NCBI GenBank assembly: GCA_036397635.1
Contig: DASWIP010000128.1
Location: 1-64,000, forward strand
From: DASWIP01 sp036397635
GTDB lineage: Bacteria > Actinomycetota > AC-67
Reading direction: 5' to 3'
Length of the DNA: 64,000 bases
Part shown: piece by piece, positions 34,501-42,021 of the stretch
Numbering within the stretch: the stretch's first letter is position 1
Layout of the letters: each line of letters starts with the position of its first letter
The notes under the pieces: model-generated
Told to the model about the DNA's origin: nothing
What the model saw: only the letters and a program-made list of their open reading frames with translations
Database searches by the model: none
Translations under genes and position numbers: made by a program

Positions 34501-35238
34501 GTCTCCGGCAACTATGGCGGTGGAGTGAACTGGCTGGATCAAACCACGCCCGGCACCTGCCGGACTCGTCACCGCTGGGACCAAGCGACCAAGAAGTTCA
34601 TCGCGCTCGGTCAAGAATGCGAAGAAGCCCTCTTCGCCATCCAACTCCCCAAGAACAACATCGTCAAAGACGCCTGCACCGAACCCTGCGATGACATCGA
34701 AACCCAAGGCGACCCGTCGCGGTTCCGCGACGTCAAGACCCCGGCCGGCACAAGCCTCACGCCAAGCCCCATCGGCGCGATCCACGATCCCGACCTCGGC
34801 GTCTGGGGCCCGACCTTATGCGACGACGACGATCCAGTCCTTGGCGATGCGTGCGAAGTATCCGGCGCCATCAACAGTGCCCTCCAAAAGGATGGGGTTA
34901 CCGTCAATGGGCGGTTCTTCGCAAACATACTCATCCCCGACGCCGCGATCCGCGCCGGCACCGGCGGCGTCTGGACCTACATGGGAACCGACACCGGATC
35001 ACACGCGGTTGGATTCGCCCAAAGCGGAGGAACACGAACCAACCGGTTCACCGTCGGTGATTTCTACGACGGCGAAGACGGCCTCAACGAATCCAATGGC
35101 GACATCATCGCAGGCTGGATCACCATCGAAACCGGAAACCAGCTCATCATCGAACTTCAGCCGCCCGCCGGAGGGTCTCACACCATCTCAACAGACCTCG
35201 ACTGCGTCACCATCGACGGCACCACCATCTGCAGCTAG
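31552..35238 (+). CDS. large secreted protein with catalytically dead subtilase (S8) fold
   Basis: The 1228-aa protein has a signal sequence (AAGAVGVLVGAMLVVASPSFAGS). Residues about 85-410 follow the peptidase S8 layout: VKVLILGTGVE, GYGTLAAS, VVAPAGD, DVITVGSAYY with ARGPNVGLALKPDVLG, and GTPFVGAAVVAATVAGL. At each catalytic position the residue is changed: Gly92 for Asp, Tyr121 for His, Asp274 for the oxyanion Asn, and Pro393 for Ser. A Pro-rich linker and about 750 residues of beta-rich, Cys-containing sequence follow (for example DQEATPTGPWDSPAC and DACTEPCDD). GGAGG lies about ten bases upstream of the ATG. It is probably a surface binding or structural protein rather than a protease. 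Base composition is visibly less GC-rich toward the 3' end than in flanking genes. Confidence 0.75.
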   Translation: MDHASPRIRRTRRPMVRPPSRRIAAGAVGVLVGAMLVVASPSFAGSAPNLDGLGESGANVGFPSTGNLVASSQTSAFQLPVVASNVKVLILGTGVEKDVFPPSLQSRLIGTGSAIEDSVGYGTLAASAVWQTVPKAEITSRVVGSAYESLGGLESALAYAEANASSFDVVLLAFHPAWLREPATFLLDQNLGPDNAWHMAMDAVLKYPGAHSDGRPFLGIPRDAALREQIFAKTKGKERQAVENFIARAEAWQRILDAIGKIRDKGLAVVAPAGDFLNGTDLLGNLNATDTQMISGVAALPDVITVGSAYYESDGTTLRVSPTSARGPNVGLALKPDVLGITNVTTLVPQDSSLAGAYGSASTSVAWADAGSDPSLAGGPVGSAAKKVMQGTPFVGAAVVAATVAGLSAQGFPNARTSRTSLDAKILRGLLWQQAAAVQASVSAPWPALQKAFAWEQGAGVLPKISAPPSPLPPIPLEPLRVEAPAEGSASADIAFWTGAAAPSSPDLSPRDWLGPDAVGFAKGVNDTMSQTSASASGHTLTLSATAGSYTGGFYVGLADVGASSPQSTFRFALIRDRAVTLTSAYARDAGERTEQLTFLLTPGLPIDVGPAGPAFKHLMRAGLDPFQIPFQSKVTDLQGRAELTTVPPGFWRLHLLADHSIHAVQARGTAADREEELGIRPVGSTIEGFLVAAQPQCDQEATPTGPWDSPACITPSWMQSTYNGVTVGVVCEVAEGDLKIQTLCKNPTMAVPAGIASRQIDEVKHQDLDFCGVAVPTEGISVEEILERANDGLCTVVSPGSANLWTWNEGANHCKAALPEDGTTGDFNVAPTVNNLAVGVASYTMMLPQPNRDAVIGVSFNYRAENAIIFVLITTGSDALTLDGPSGAAVIAADPKLTLTPHLNTSGRNGSAHFESGFISGGARTATITFIAVPTTWVAAPGTLTAAHVELCNIGVRAKTFAKDAWRSYPGAPAVANTLQIPVSGNYGGGVNWLDQTTPGTCRTRHRWDQATKKFIALGQECEEALFAIQLPKNNIVKDACTEPCDDIETQGDPSRFRDVKTPAGTSLTPSPIGAIHDPDLGVWGPTLCDDDDPVLGDACEVSGAINSALQKDGVTVNGRFFANILIPDAAIRAGTGGVWTYMGTDTGSHAVGFAQSGGTRTNRFTVGDFYDGEDGLNESNGDIIAGWITIETGNQLIIELQPPAGGSHTISTDLDCVTIDGTTICS

Positions 35239-35278
35239 GCAGGAGAATCGCACACGGAGGCGAAGACCTCCCGGTGAG

Positions 35279-36133
35279 ATGAGAGGACGTGCCGGACGAG
35301 TTGTTCTTGGCGTTGCGCTGATCATCAGCGTGCTCGCCGTCCATCCTGCGAGCGCGGCAACCGAGTGCCGCATGGGCGGGGACGCACCCTCGTTCCAGGT
35401 GCTGCGCCTCGACCTACCAACCGGTAGTGATTACCTCGGGCTTGGGATAGGCGGCCGGAAGTCTGTTCAAGTGGTTCATCAGAACGAGAAAGACTGGCAC
35501 CTATCCAGCGGCATCGTCATCGTCAATGCCGAGACTCGTGCCGTCGGTGCGTATTGGATCTGGGCCGCTGGAGCCGTGGGCGGCGGCGCCCCTCCGCACG
35601 CAGTGGTGGAGATCGATGGCACCTCCTTCGTAAACCAACCCACTCCCATCTCCGGCGGCGTGATGTTCGACGAGGGTGGGGCCGTTCCCCCGGGATTGCC
35701 ACCCGGCGTCTGGTATGCGATCGGGTTCGGCATCGGCGGAGGTGAGGACATGCTAGGCCCCACCGAGTGGCGTGCCACCGTGATCAGCGACGGGATCTCC
35801 TCCTGCGAACCGCTCGCCGTTGACGGCGAGATGTTCGACTTCAACCAGACGCATTTCTCTGGCGGCACCCAGATCTACGCCTCGGGTCTAGGGATCGCCG
35901 ACAATATCCAACTCACGTACTCAACTAGCCGACGTGTGGTCGCAGGCCTGATGCTGGCTGGTGCTGGAACTCATGCAGACGCCGAACTGAACTACACGTT
36001 CCCTGAGAGCAGCGGCCGTATCCACAAGGACATCGCACCACTCTCCTCAACCACGGGACCGCATCACTTCGACGCCAGTTATCAAGGCTATTGGCCCAAC
36101 ATCGTGATATCTGGCGTGGCGTTCGACACATAG
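35279..36133 (+). CDS. secreted hypothetical protein of the island
   Basis: The 284-aa product begins with a signal peptide (RAGRVVLGVALIISVLAVHPASA-A) and is then rich in Gly, Ser and beta-branched residues with few charged runs (GLGIGGRKSVQVVHQNEKDWHLSSGIVIVNAETRAVGAYWIW). Two Cys are seen in the mature part. It follows the pseudo-subtilase gene by 40 nt on the same strand and is followed by a strong hairpin, so the two secreted proteins probably form one transcription unit. No family recognised. Confidence 0.65.
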   Translation: MRGRAGRVVLGVALIISVLAVHPASAATECRMGGDAPSFQVLRLDLPTGSDYLGLGIGGRKSVQVVHQNEKDWHLSSGIVIVNAETRAVGAYWIWAAGAVGGGAPPHAVVEIDGTSFVNQPTPISGGVMFDEGGAVPPGLPPGVWYAIGFGIGGGEDMLGPTEWRATVISDGISSCEPLAVDGEMFDFNQTHFSGGTQIYASGLGIADNIQLTYSTSRRVVAGLMLAGAGTHADAELNYTFPESSGRIHKDIAPLSSTTGPHHFDASYQGYWPNIVISGVAFDT

Positions 36134-36169
36134 GCCGATCACCGCGGCTCAGATCTTGGACCATGCTGG

Positions 36170-36193
36170 CTGGCAGGAGTCCCCTCCTGCCAG
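36170..36193 (+). terminator. hairpin terminator after the island secreted-protein genes
   Basis: CTGGCAGGAG (36170-36179), loop TCCC and CTCCTGCCAG (36184-36193) form a perfect 10-bp stem 36 nt after the stop codon at 36133. No T-run follows, as is common in high-GC actinobacteria. Confidence 0.55.
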
Positions 36194-36225
36194 CGAAGCG
36201 ATGCAGGTTAGGCGCCACCTAACAT

Positions 36226-36241
36226 ACGTTCGCGCGAACGT
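36226..36241. repeat. 16-bp perfect palindrome upstream of the transposase
   Basis: ACGTTCGCGCGAACGT is self-complementary over its full length and lies just after the in-frame stop that truncates the transposase. It could be a protein-binding site or a remnant of an element end; no second copy was noticed. Confidence 0.4.
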
Positions 36242-36276
36242 GTGGCCTTCTTGGCGAGCTCGATCCCGAGTTCGCC

Positions 36277-37227
36277 GTGATGTATTCGCACACCGGCCGT
36301 CCCAGCGTCCCGCCGGAGCAGCTGTTGAAGGCGACGGTGCTGATGGCGCTGTATTCGATCCGCTCCGAGCGTGCGTTCTGCGAGCGGTTGAACTACGACC
36401 TGCTGTTCAAGTGGTTCCTGGACTTGCCGATCGAGACGGCCGCCTTCGATGCCACGACGTTCACCAAGAACCGCGAGCGGCTGCTAGAGGCCGAGATCGC
36501 CGACCGGTTCTTCGCTGCGGTGGTCGCCCAAGCGAAGCTGCGCCGCTACGTGTCTTCGGAGCATTTCAGCGTCGATGGGACGCTGCTGGAGGCCTGGGCG
36601 TCGCACAAGAGCTTCAAGCCCAAAGACGGCCCCGGCAAAGGCCCGGGCGGTCCTGGTCGCAACGCAGAGGTCGATTTCCACGGCGTTTCGCGGTCAAACG
36701 CCACCCACGAGTCCACCACCGATCCCGAGGCGTTGCTGGCGCGCAAGTCCAACGCGGTGGCTGCGAAGCTCTGCTACGCGGGCCATGCGCTGATGGAGAA
36801 CCGCAACGCGCTGCTGGTGGATATGGAACTCACCCAAGCCACCGGGTACGCCGAACGCGACGCCGCGATCACGATGCTTGATCGTCTGCCGAAGACCAAG
36901 CGCAGACGGACCCTGGCCGCGGACAAGGCCTACGACGTCGCCGCCTTCGTCACCGATTGCAGGTCCCGCAACATCACCCCGCACGTCGCCCAGAACACGA
37001 CCAGGCAATCCAGCCGCATCGACCGCCGAACCACCCGCCACGCAGGACACGAGATCTCGCAGCGGATCCGCAAACGCATCGAGGAGCCGTTCGGATGGAT
37101 CAAGACCATCGCCGGCGGACGAAAGCTCAGGTACCGAGGACGATCAAGGAACCGAGCGTGGTTGCTGATCACCGCAGCGGTCTACAACATCATCCGGATC
37201 GCGGCTCTGGACGCGCAGACGACGTGA
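36277..37227 (+). CDS. IS5-family-type transposase, N-terminally truncated
   Basis: The 316-aa frame matches IS5/IS1182-type DDE transposases: SHTGRPSVPPEQLLKATVLMALYSIRSERAFCERLNYDLLFKWFL, Asp in HFSVDGTLLEAWASHKSF, Asp in TLAADKAYDV and Glu in RKRIEEPFGWIKT. Homologous sequence appears to continue in frame upstream of the first start codons (GTG 36277, ATG 36280) as LLGELDPEFA, to a stop at 36220-36222. The usual 30-40 residues before that are missing, and no matching terminal inverted repeats were seen. It is probably a decayed element. Confidence 0.75.
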   Translation: MMYSHTGRPSVPPEQLLKATVLMALYSIRSERAFCERLNYDLLFKWFLDLPIETAAFDATTFTKNRERLLEAEIADRFFAAVVAQAKLRRYVSSEHFSVDGTLLEAWASHKSFKPKDGPGKGPGGPGRNAEVDFHGVSRSNATHESTTDPEALLARKSNAVAAKLCYAGHALMENRNALLVDMELTQATGYAERDAAITMLDRLPKTKRRRTLAADKAYDVAAFVTDCRSRNITPHVAQNTTRQSSRIDRRTTRHAGHEISQRIRKRIEEPFGWIKTIAGGRKLRYRGRSRNRAWLLITAAVYNIIRIAALDAQTT

Positions 37228-37376
37228 ACTGCGCCGCAGGGATCATCGAAGACCCGGAATGAACGCCAGACGGCCGATCTGAGAGCCCCCACCGAAGGTC
37301 CACCGCATCGATTCGTCAGCCATACCCGCCCCATCGAGAGGCATGGATGCCTCAGGTGGTGTTCTTCAGCGGCCTG

Positions 37377-37609
37377 CTAGCGGATCAACCGCGACATCCG
37401 CCGATCGGCGAGCACCTTCCCGCCGGTCTGACACGCGGGACAGTAGGTGATCTCGTGGGACTCATACGACACGCGGCGCAGGTCCGCTCCGCACGCCGGG
37501 CAGGGTTCCCCGTAGCGGCCGTGCACCACGAAGTGATCGCCGATCTTGGTCGGCAGGCCGCCGGTCCTCTTTCGTTCCTCGGCGAGCCCCTCGTCCAGGA
37601 CCATGCCGA
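37377..37609 (-). repeat. right direct-repeat copy of the fpg 3' end (putative attR)
   Basis: This segment is about 98% identical to 28638-28869 and in the same orientation; identity begins at the stop codon CTA and ends at CCATGCCGA. The two copies enclose the 8.5-kb stretch with the integrase-like gene at its left end. Confidence 0.75.
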
Positions 37610-38210
37610 CCGCGTCGAGCAGCGCGCGCCGTTGCTGCTCGTCCAGTGAGGCGAGCGTCGCATACGGCGACAGGCGCGCGCGATGCAGGATGTCGTCGGC
37701 ATAGCCCCGTCCGATCCCTGCGACGGTGCGCTGGTCGCGCAGGATCGTGTGCACGCGGCGCTTGTCGTCTCCCTCGAGCACGAGGCCGGCGAACCTGTCG
37801 GAGTCCGGTTCGGGGCCGAGTCGTTCCAGCGGCCCCTCGTCTCCGGGCCCAAGCACCCACCAGCCGGCTTTGCGCTCGGTGCCGAACTCCTTGATCAGGA
37901 TCGACGGGCCACCCTCGAATGCGAGACGCAGGACCGCTTGCCTGGGCCGGGTTTGCTTGGGCGGATCCTCGACGTCCACGCGACCACCCTGCGACAGGTG
38001 GACCAGGATCCGCGGCCCGTCAAGGTCGATGATCAGGTACTTGCCGCGGCGTCCGACGGCGGTGACCTTCCGGCCGTGCACGGCCTCGGGCGGCGGATCG
38101 TAGGTCTTCAAAGCCGAGAACTGCAGCGGTACGGTGCGCGCCAGCACGGCGCCGCCGATCGCCGTCCCCAGTCGCTCGGCGAGCGCTTGCATCTCCGGGA
38201 GCTCGGGCAC
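37377..38210 (-). CDS. fpg: Fpg/Nei-family DNA glycosylase (formamidopyrimidine-DNA glycosylase)
   Basis: The 277-aa enzyme starts VPELPEM, giving the mature Pro nucleophile and Glu after removal of the first residue. It contains GRRGKYLIIDL, the helix-two-turn-helix region (RTVAGIGRGYADDILHRARLSP) and a C-terminal zinc finger (CPACGADLRRVSYESHEITYCPACQ). It excises oxidised purines such as 8-oxoguanine and cleaves the AP site. TACAGT (complement of 38217-38222) ends six bases before the GTG start, suggesting a leaderless mRNA. The last 233 bp are duplicated at 28638-28869, marking the island boundary, and the gene itself is intact. Confidence 0.9.
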   Translation of the reverse strand: MPELPEMQALAERLGTAIGGAVLARTVPLQFSALKTYDPPPEAVHGRKVTAVGRRGKYLIIDLDGPRILVHLSQGGRVDVEDPPKQTRPRQAVLRLAFEGGPSILIKEFGTERKAGWWVLGPGDEGPLERLGPEPDSDRFAGLVLEGDDKRRVHTILRDQRTVAGIGRGYADDILHRARLSPYATLASLDEQQRRALLDAVGMVLDEGLAEERKRTGGLPTKIGDHFVVHGRYGEPCPACGADLRRVSYESHEITYCPACQTGGKVLADRRMSRLIR

Positions 38211-38280
38211 GTGGGTACTGTAGCCATCGCGCCCGGCAGCGTGTCCCGGCGCGTCGTGTGCGGGGTTGAAGGCGCGGGAC

Positions 38281-39921
38281 CTAGGGGCGGCTGCCCTGGC
38301 CGACCGGCACGCGCGCGCTCGGGCGGCGTGAAGGACGCGGCTCCGTCCGCTCGATGACGATCGAGCGGACCACGGGAAGGCGCAGACGGAACGTGCTGCC
38401 GGCGCCCGGTGTGGATTCGACGTCCACCGTGCCGTCGTGCGTGCGCGCGACGCGGCGCACCAGCGCGAGGCCGAGCCCGAGTCCGCCGAACCGTCTCGTT
38501 GCCGATGCGTCCACCTGGGTGAACTCTTCGAACAGGCTCGCGACGTGGTCGGGGGCGATGCCGATGCCCCGATCGGTGACGGCGATCTCGACCATGTCCC
38601 GGTCGATCGATGCGGTGACATCGATGGTGCCGGCGTCGGGCGAGAACTTCACCGCGTTGTCGAGCAGCTCGTCCACGGCATGCTCGAGCAGCGTGCGGTT
38701 GCCGATGATCGCACCCAGATCGTCCGACGCCTTCAGTGCGAAGGTGTGGCGTGGCGCGCGCGTCTGCCACTTGCCGACGCGCGCCTGCACGAGCCGGCCG
38801 ACGTTCACTCGCCCCACGCCGGTCGGAGTCTTGCCGCTCTCGACCGCCGCGACGTCGACGAGCAGGTCGATGACGCGCTCGAGCTTCTCGCATGCGTCCA
38901 CGATCGCGCCGACGAACGCCTGAGCCTTCTGCGGGGACAGGTCGCGGGTTTGGACCAGCCGCGCGAAGCCCAGCGCCGAGGTGAGCGGGGTGCGCAGCTC
39001 GTGGCCGACGTTGGCGAGGATCTCGGTCCTCATGCGGGTGAGGCGTCGCTGCTCGCGCATGTCCCGGATGACGATCGCCCGGCCGACCGGACGCGATCCG
39101 TCGTGCACCGGCGCGACGGCCAGGCGCACGGGGATCCCATCGTGTCCTCCAAGCGTCCCATCGATCGTCGTGGCATCGGCGGCTTCAGTGATTCGACGCA
39201 CGAGGTCGGCGCCGTTGCTGTCGCGCCCGGCGAGCAGCGTCGCGACCGGCATCCCTCGCGCGGCCGCGATCTGGGTGCCGAGCAGCGCGGCCGCGGTCGC
39301 GTTCATCGTGAGCACCGCGTCATCGTGGTCGCACACCACGATGCCGTCCTCCATCGCGTCGAGCAGCGCGCCGGCTTGGGCCAAGCCCGCGCGACGTCCG
39401 CGGCGGCGTCCGACGACCAGCCCCGTCCAGGCGGCGGCGAGCGCGATGACAAGCATCGCCAAGCCGACGCTCACCGGCAAGACTCCCGTGAAGGCGACGA
39501 GCGCTTCGTGCAGAGGCGTCTCCGCGGACGGTGGCGTGACCGGAACCGGGTTCTCCGAGGGGGTCCGCGTCTCGTCTCCGATCGCCGTTCCAGGCGCTGA
39601 TGAAAGGACGATGCCGGAGGGCGACGATGTGGCGGGTTGCGGGCTTTGCGTGCGCTGAGGCGGAGGGGCAGCGCTTGGTTGGGGCCGAGGCGTGGTCGTG
39701 ACGCTTGGCTGAACGATCACGCTCGGCGTCGGTGAGGGGGAACAGACATCAACGACTCCGAGATCGTCGCCCGTCTCGTCCAGCATGCGCACCAGTGGTC
39801 CTAGCACCGCGGTCGACGATGTCGTGTCGCAGAGCGTGTCGGCGCTCGCGCGGCCCATGGCGAGCGTGCCTGCACTCGTCACGAAGGCGATGAAAGCGAG
39901 AATGAGGCGGGCGCGGCTCAT
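38281..39921 (-). CDS. membrane sensor histidine kinase with PAS domain
   Basis: The 546-aa kinase has an N-terminal signal/first helix, a Pro/Ser/Thr-rich extracytoplasmic stretch (about 60-140, with two Cys nearby), a membrane helix (about 148-170), a PAS domain (about 185-295), HisKA with the phospho-acceptor His307 in NVGHELRTPLTS, and HATPase_c with N box ELLDNAVKFSP, G1 DRGIGIAPDH and G2 GGLGLGLALV. No response-regulator gene is next to it, so it is an orphan kinase in this window. It follows the divergently read small ORF region and lies upstream of fpg on the same strand, 70 nt away. Confidence 0.9.
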   Translation of the reverse strand: MSRARLILAFIAFVTSAGTLAMGRASADTLCDTTSSTAVLGPLVRMLDETGDDLGVVDVCSPSPTPSVIVQPSVTTTPRPQPSAAPPPQRTQSPQPATSSPSGIVLSSAPGTAIGDETRTPSENPVPVTPPSAETPLHEALVAFTGVLPVSVGLAMLVIALAAAWTGLVVGRRRGRRAGLAQAGALLDAMEDGIVVCDHDDAVLTMNATAAALLGTQIAAARGMPVATLLAGRDSNGADLVRRITEAADATTIDGTLGGHDGIPVRLAVAPVHDGSRPVGRAIVIRDMREQRRLTRMRTEILANVGHELRTPLTSALGFARLVQTRDLSPQKAQAFVGAIVDACEKLERVIDLLVDVAAVESGKTPTGVGRVNVGRLVQARVGKWQTRAPRHTFALKASDDLGAIIGNRTLLEHAVDELLDNAVKFSPDAGTIDVTASIDRDMVEIAVTDRGIGIAPDHVASLFEEFTQVDASATRRFGGLGLGLALVRRVARTHDGTVDVESTPGAGSTFRLRLPVVRSIVIERTEPRPSRRPSARVPVGQGSRP

Positions 39922-40231
39922 ACGTCATATGGTGCGCCGTTTCGTCGCTTCGGTCCATGACGTGGAGGGACCAATCCATCTGGTTCATAGGGACTAGTCG
40001 CGAGCGCCCTTTGCCCGACCACGGCGGGTTGTCCACAGGGGGCGGTTGCATGCGGCCGGCGAAAACGGACGTCCGAGACGAACCGCGCAGGCTGCGCATC
40101 ACGCCCTGCCCGGTGCGCGATGGTTTTCCCTTTCGGGCAGAAGAAAATCGCTGCGAGAGCCCGAAAGTTGTCCGCGCCAACAGGAGGAGCGGACGCGACC
40201 ACGAATCCCTCAACGCGAGGAGGACATGAGC
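39922..40231 (+). other. 310-bp non-coding stretch with a structured leader
   Basis: No credible gene is seen. Near the right end, CTTTCGGGC (40130-40138) and GCCCGAAAG (40159-40167) form a perfect 9-bp stem with a 20-nt loop about 65 nt before the small ORF, followed by AGGAGG (40218-40223). The stretch contains divergent promoters for the histidine kinase and the small ORF; it could hold a cis-acting RNA, but no known riboswitch class was recognised. Confidence 0.4.
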
Positions 40232-40363
40232 ATGATCACTTGGGTACTGACGGAAGAGCCGTGTGAGAGGGTCGCGCTGGCGATCGGCATCGTCGAGGAG
40301 CGTCTTGGCTCCGAGGCGGACGTGCAATGGGTGTGCCCGGTCGTCGACGCGATCCCCGAGTAA
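40232..40363 (+). CDS. small protein of 43 aa, unknown function
   Basis: MITWVLTEEPCERVALAIGIVEERLGSEADVQWVCPVVDAIPE is described by its ends here: it starts MITWV and ends VDAIPE, is acidic and has two Cys. AGGAGG at 40218-40223 is 8 nt from the ATG at 40232; an in-frame ATG at 40226 is only 2 nt from it and is less likely. A hairpin (CGCGACC-GC-GGTCGCG) and a much larger terminator follow. The good ribosome-binding site, terminator and structured upstream region support a real small gene, but no family is known to me. Confidence 0.45.
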   Translation: MITWVLTEEPCERVALAIGIVEERLGSEADVQWVCPVVDAIPE

Positions 40364-40403
40364 GACCTCGCGACCGCGGTCGCGTCTTCATCGGAACGAC
40401 GAC

Positions 40404-40461
40404 GAGCCGCGGGCCCGGATGAGCTGCCTCCGTGGAGGCGACCCATCCGAGCCCGCGGCTC
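40404..40461. terminator. very strong bidirectional hairpin terminator
   Basis: GAGCCGCGGGCCCGGATG (40404-40421) pairs with CATCCGAGCCCGCGGCTC (40444-40461) over 17 of 18 positions, and the 22-nt loop holds an inner GCCTCC-GT-GGAGGC hairpin. It lies between the convergent small ORF and amt, 15 nt past the amt stop, and can serve both. Confidence 0.75.
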
Positions 40462-40475
40462 TTCCGTGTCCGGCC

Positions 40476-41924
40476 CTACGTGATCTCTGGGACGGACCGG
40501 GGGGCCAGGCCGGCTGCCGGCGCGATCCCGGCCCGGGCCCTGGCGACCGCCTCGGGCGTCGCCAGTCCGCCGGTACCGAGGAACACCTCCGGGTAGCCCC
40601 ACATCCCGTGCTCGCCGATGTCGAGTCCTTCGATCTCCTCTTCCTCGCTGACGCGGAGGCCCATCGTGGCCTTGAGGATCCCGAACACGATCGCCGACGC
40701 TGCGACGGTCCACAGCAGGACGGCGCCGACACCGATCGCCTGCGCGCCGAGCTGCGCCGCGCCGCCTCCGTAGACGAGCCCCGCGCCCTTGCCCAGACCG
40801 AGCTCGGTCGTCAGGCGAGGCGCCGCGAAGATGCCGACGGCGAGCGTGCCCCACGCGCCGCAGATCCCGTGCACCGAGATAGCGCCGACGGGATCGTCCA
40901 CGTGGACCCGATCGATCGCGAGCACCGATCCGACGACGATCACGCCGCCGATGGATCCGATCAAGACCGCCGCCCAGGGCTCGACGAAGGCGCAGCCCGC
41001 GGTGATCGCGACGAGGCCGGCGAGGGCGCCGTTGCCGGCCATGCCGACGTCGGGCTTCTTGCCTACGATCCAGATCGTCGCGGTCGCGGCCAGCGCGGCA
41101 GCGGCGGCGGCGAGGTTGGTCGTGACCGCGATGTGTGCGATGTCGGGGATCGCCGCCATGGTGGATCCAGGGTTGAACCCGAACCAACCGAACCACAGCA
41201 CGAACACACCCAGGATCGCCAGCGGCATCGAGTGACCGGGGAGCGCGCGCGGCCTGCCGTCCTTGCCGTACTTACCACGGCGCGCGCCGACCATGATCGC
41301 GCCGACGAGTGCCGCCCAGCCGCCGACCGAGTGCACGACCGTTGAGCCGGCGAAGTCCAGGAACCCGCGTTCGGCCAGCCAGCCGCCACCCCAGATCCAG
41401 TGGCCGGAGATCGGGTAGATGAGCCCGGCGATCAGCCCGGACGCGAGCAGGTAGGTCTTGAACTTCGTGCGCTCGGCCATGGCGCCGGACACGATGGTCG
41501 CAGCGGTCCCGGCGAACACGACCTGGAACAGCCATTTGGCGGTCAGCGGCGGTGTCGCCCAATCCAGCGAGGCGAACGTGCCCTCGCCGCCGCCGAGGAA
41601 CCAACCGCTGGTGCCGACCAAGGCGTTGCCCGCGCCGAACATCAGCGCGAAGCCGACCGCCCAATACGCGATCGACGCCATCGAGAAGTCCATCAGGTTC
41701 TTCATCACGATGTTCGCCGCATTCTTCTGGCGCGTGAATCCGGTCTCGACCAGCGCGAACCCGGCCTGCATCAGGAACACGAGGAACGCCGCGACGAGCA
41801 CCCACACGGTGTCGAGCAGCATCTGCGTGTCGGGTCCCTCGGCCTCCTGAGCGAAAGCCATCGCCGGCAGTGCCAGCACGAGCAGCGCCGCGAGGCCTGT
41901 GATGGTCAGGATGCGTCTGCGCAT
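40476..41924 (-). CDS. amt: Amt/Mep/Rh family ammonium transporter
   Basis: The 482-aa protein has a cleavable signal (ILTITGLAALLVLALPAMAFAQ), an extracytoplasmic N-terminus and the eleven-helix Amt fold. Recognisable blocks are FLMQAGFALVETGFTRQKNAANIVMKNLMDF, DFAGSTVVHSVGG with the first pore His, and VGAISVHGICGAWGT with the second. GGAGGGGG precedes the ATG at 41924; the longer reading to 41960 lacks such a site. No glnK/glnB or glnD follows, which is the usual amt partner, so regulation by PII would be in trans. Confidence 0.93.
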   Translation of the reverse strand: MRRRILTITGLAALLVLALPAMAFAQEAEGPDTQMLLDTVWVLVAAFLVFLMQAGFALVETGFTRQKNAANIVMKNLMDFSMASIAYWAVGFALMFGAGNALVGTSGWFLGGGEGTFASLDWATPPLTAKWLFQVVFAGTAATIVSGAMAERTKFKTYLLASGLIAGLIYPISGHWIWGGGWLAERGFLDFAGSTVVHSVGGWAALVGAIMVGARRGKYGKDGRPRALPGHSMPLAILGVFVLWFGWFGFNPGSTMAAIPDIAHIAVTTNLAAAAAALAATATIWIVGKKPDVGMAGNGALAGLVAITAGCAFVEPWAAVLIGSIGGVIVVGSVLAIDRVHVDDPVGAISVHGICGAWGTLAVGIFAAPRLTTELGLGKGAGLVYGGGAAQLGAQAIGVGAVLLWTVAASAIVFGILKATMGLRVSEEEEIEGLDIGEHGMWGYPEVFLGTGGLATPEAVARARAGIAPAAGLAPRSVPEIT

Positions 41925-42021
41925 AACCCCCTCCGGTCGTCGTCCGATATCACCGGGCAAACGGTAGGGCAGCGGTGTTGCACGGTCGTATCCCGCCTGT
42001 CACGGCGGGGTGAAGTCTGTG

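Noticed and set aside
36134..36276. Intact N-terminus of the IS5-type transposase in another frame
   Set aside because: None of the three frames upstream gives the expected HPLRxIR-like sequence; truncation is the simpler reading.
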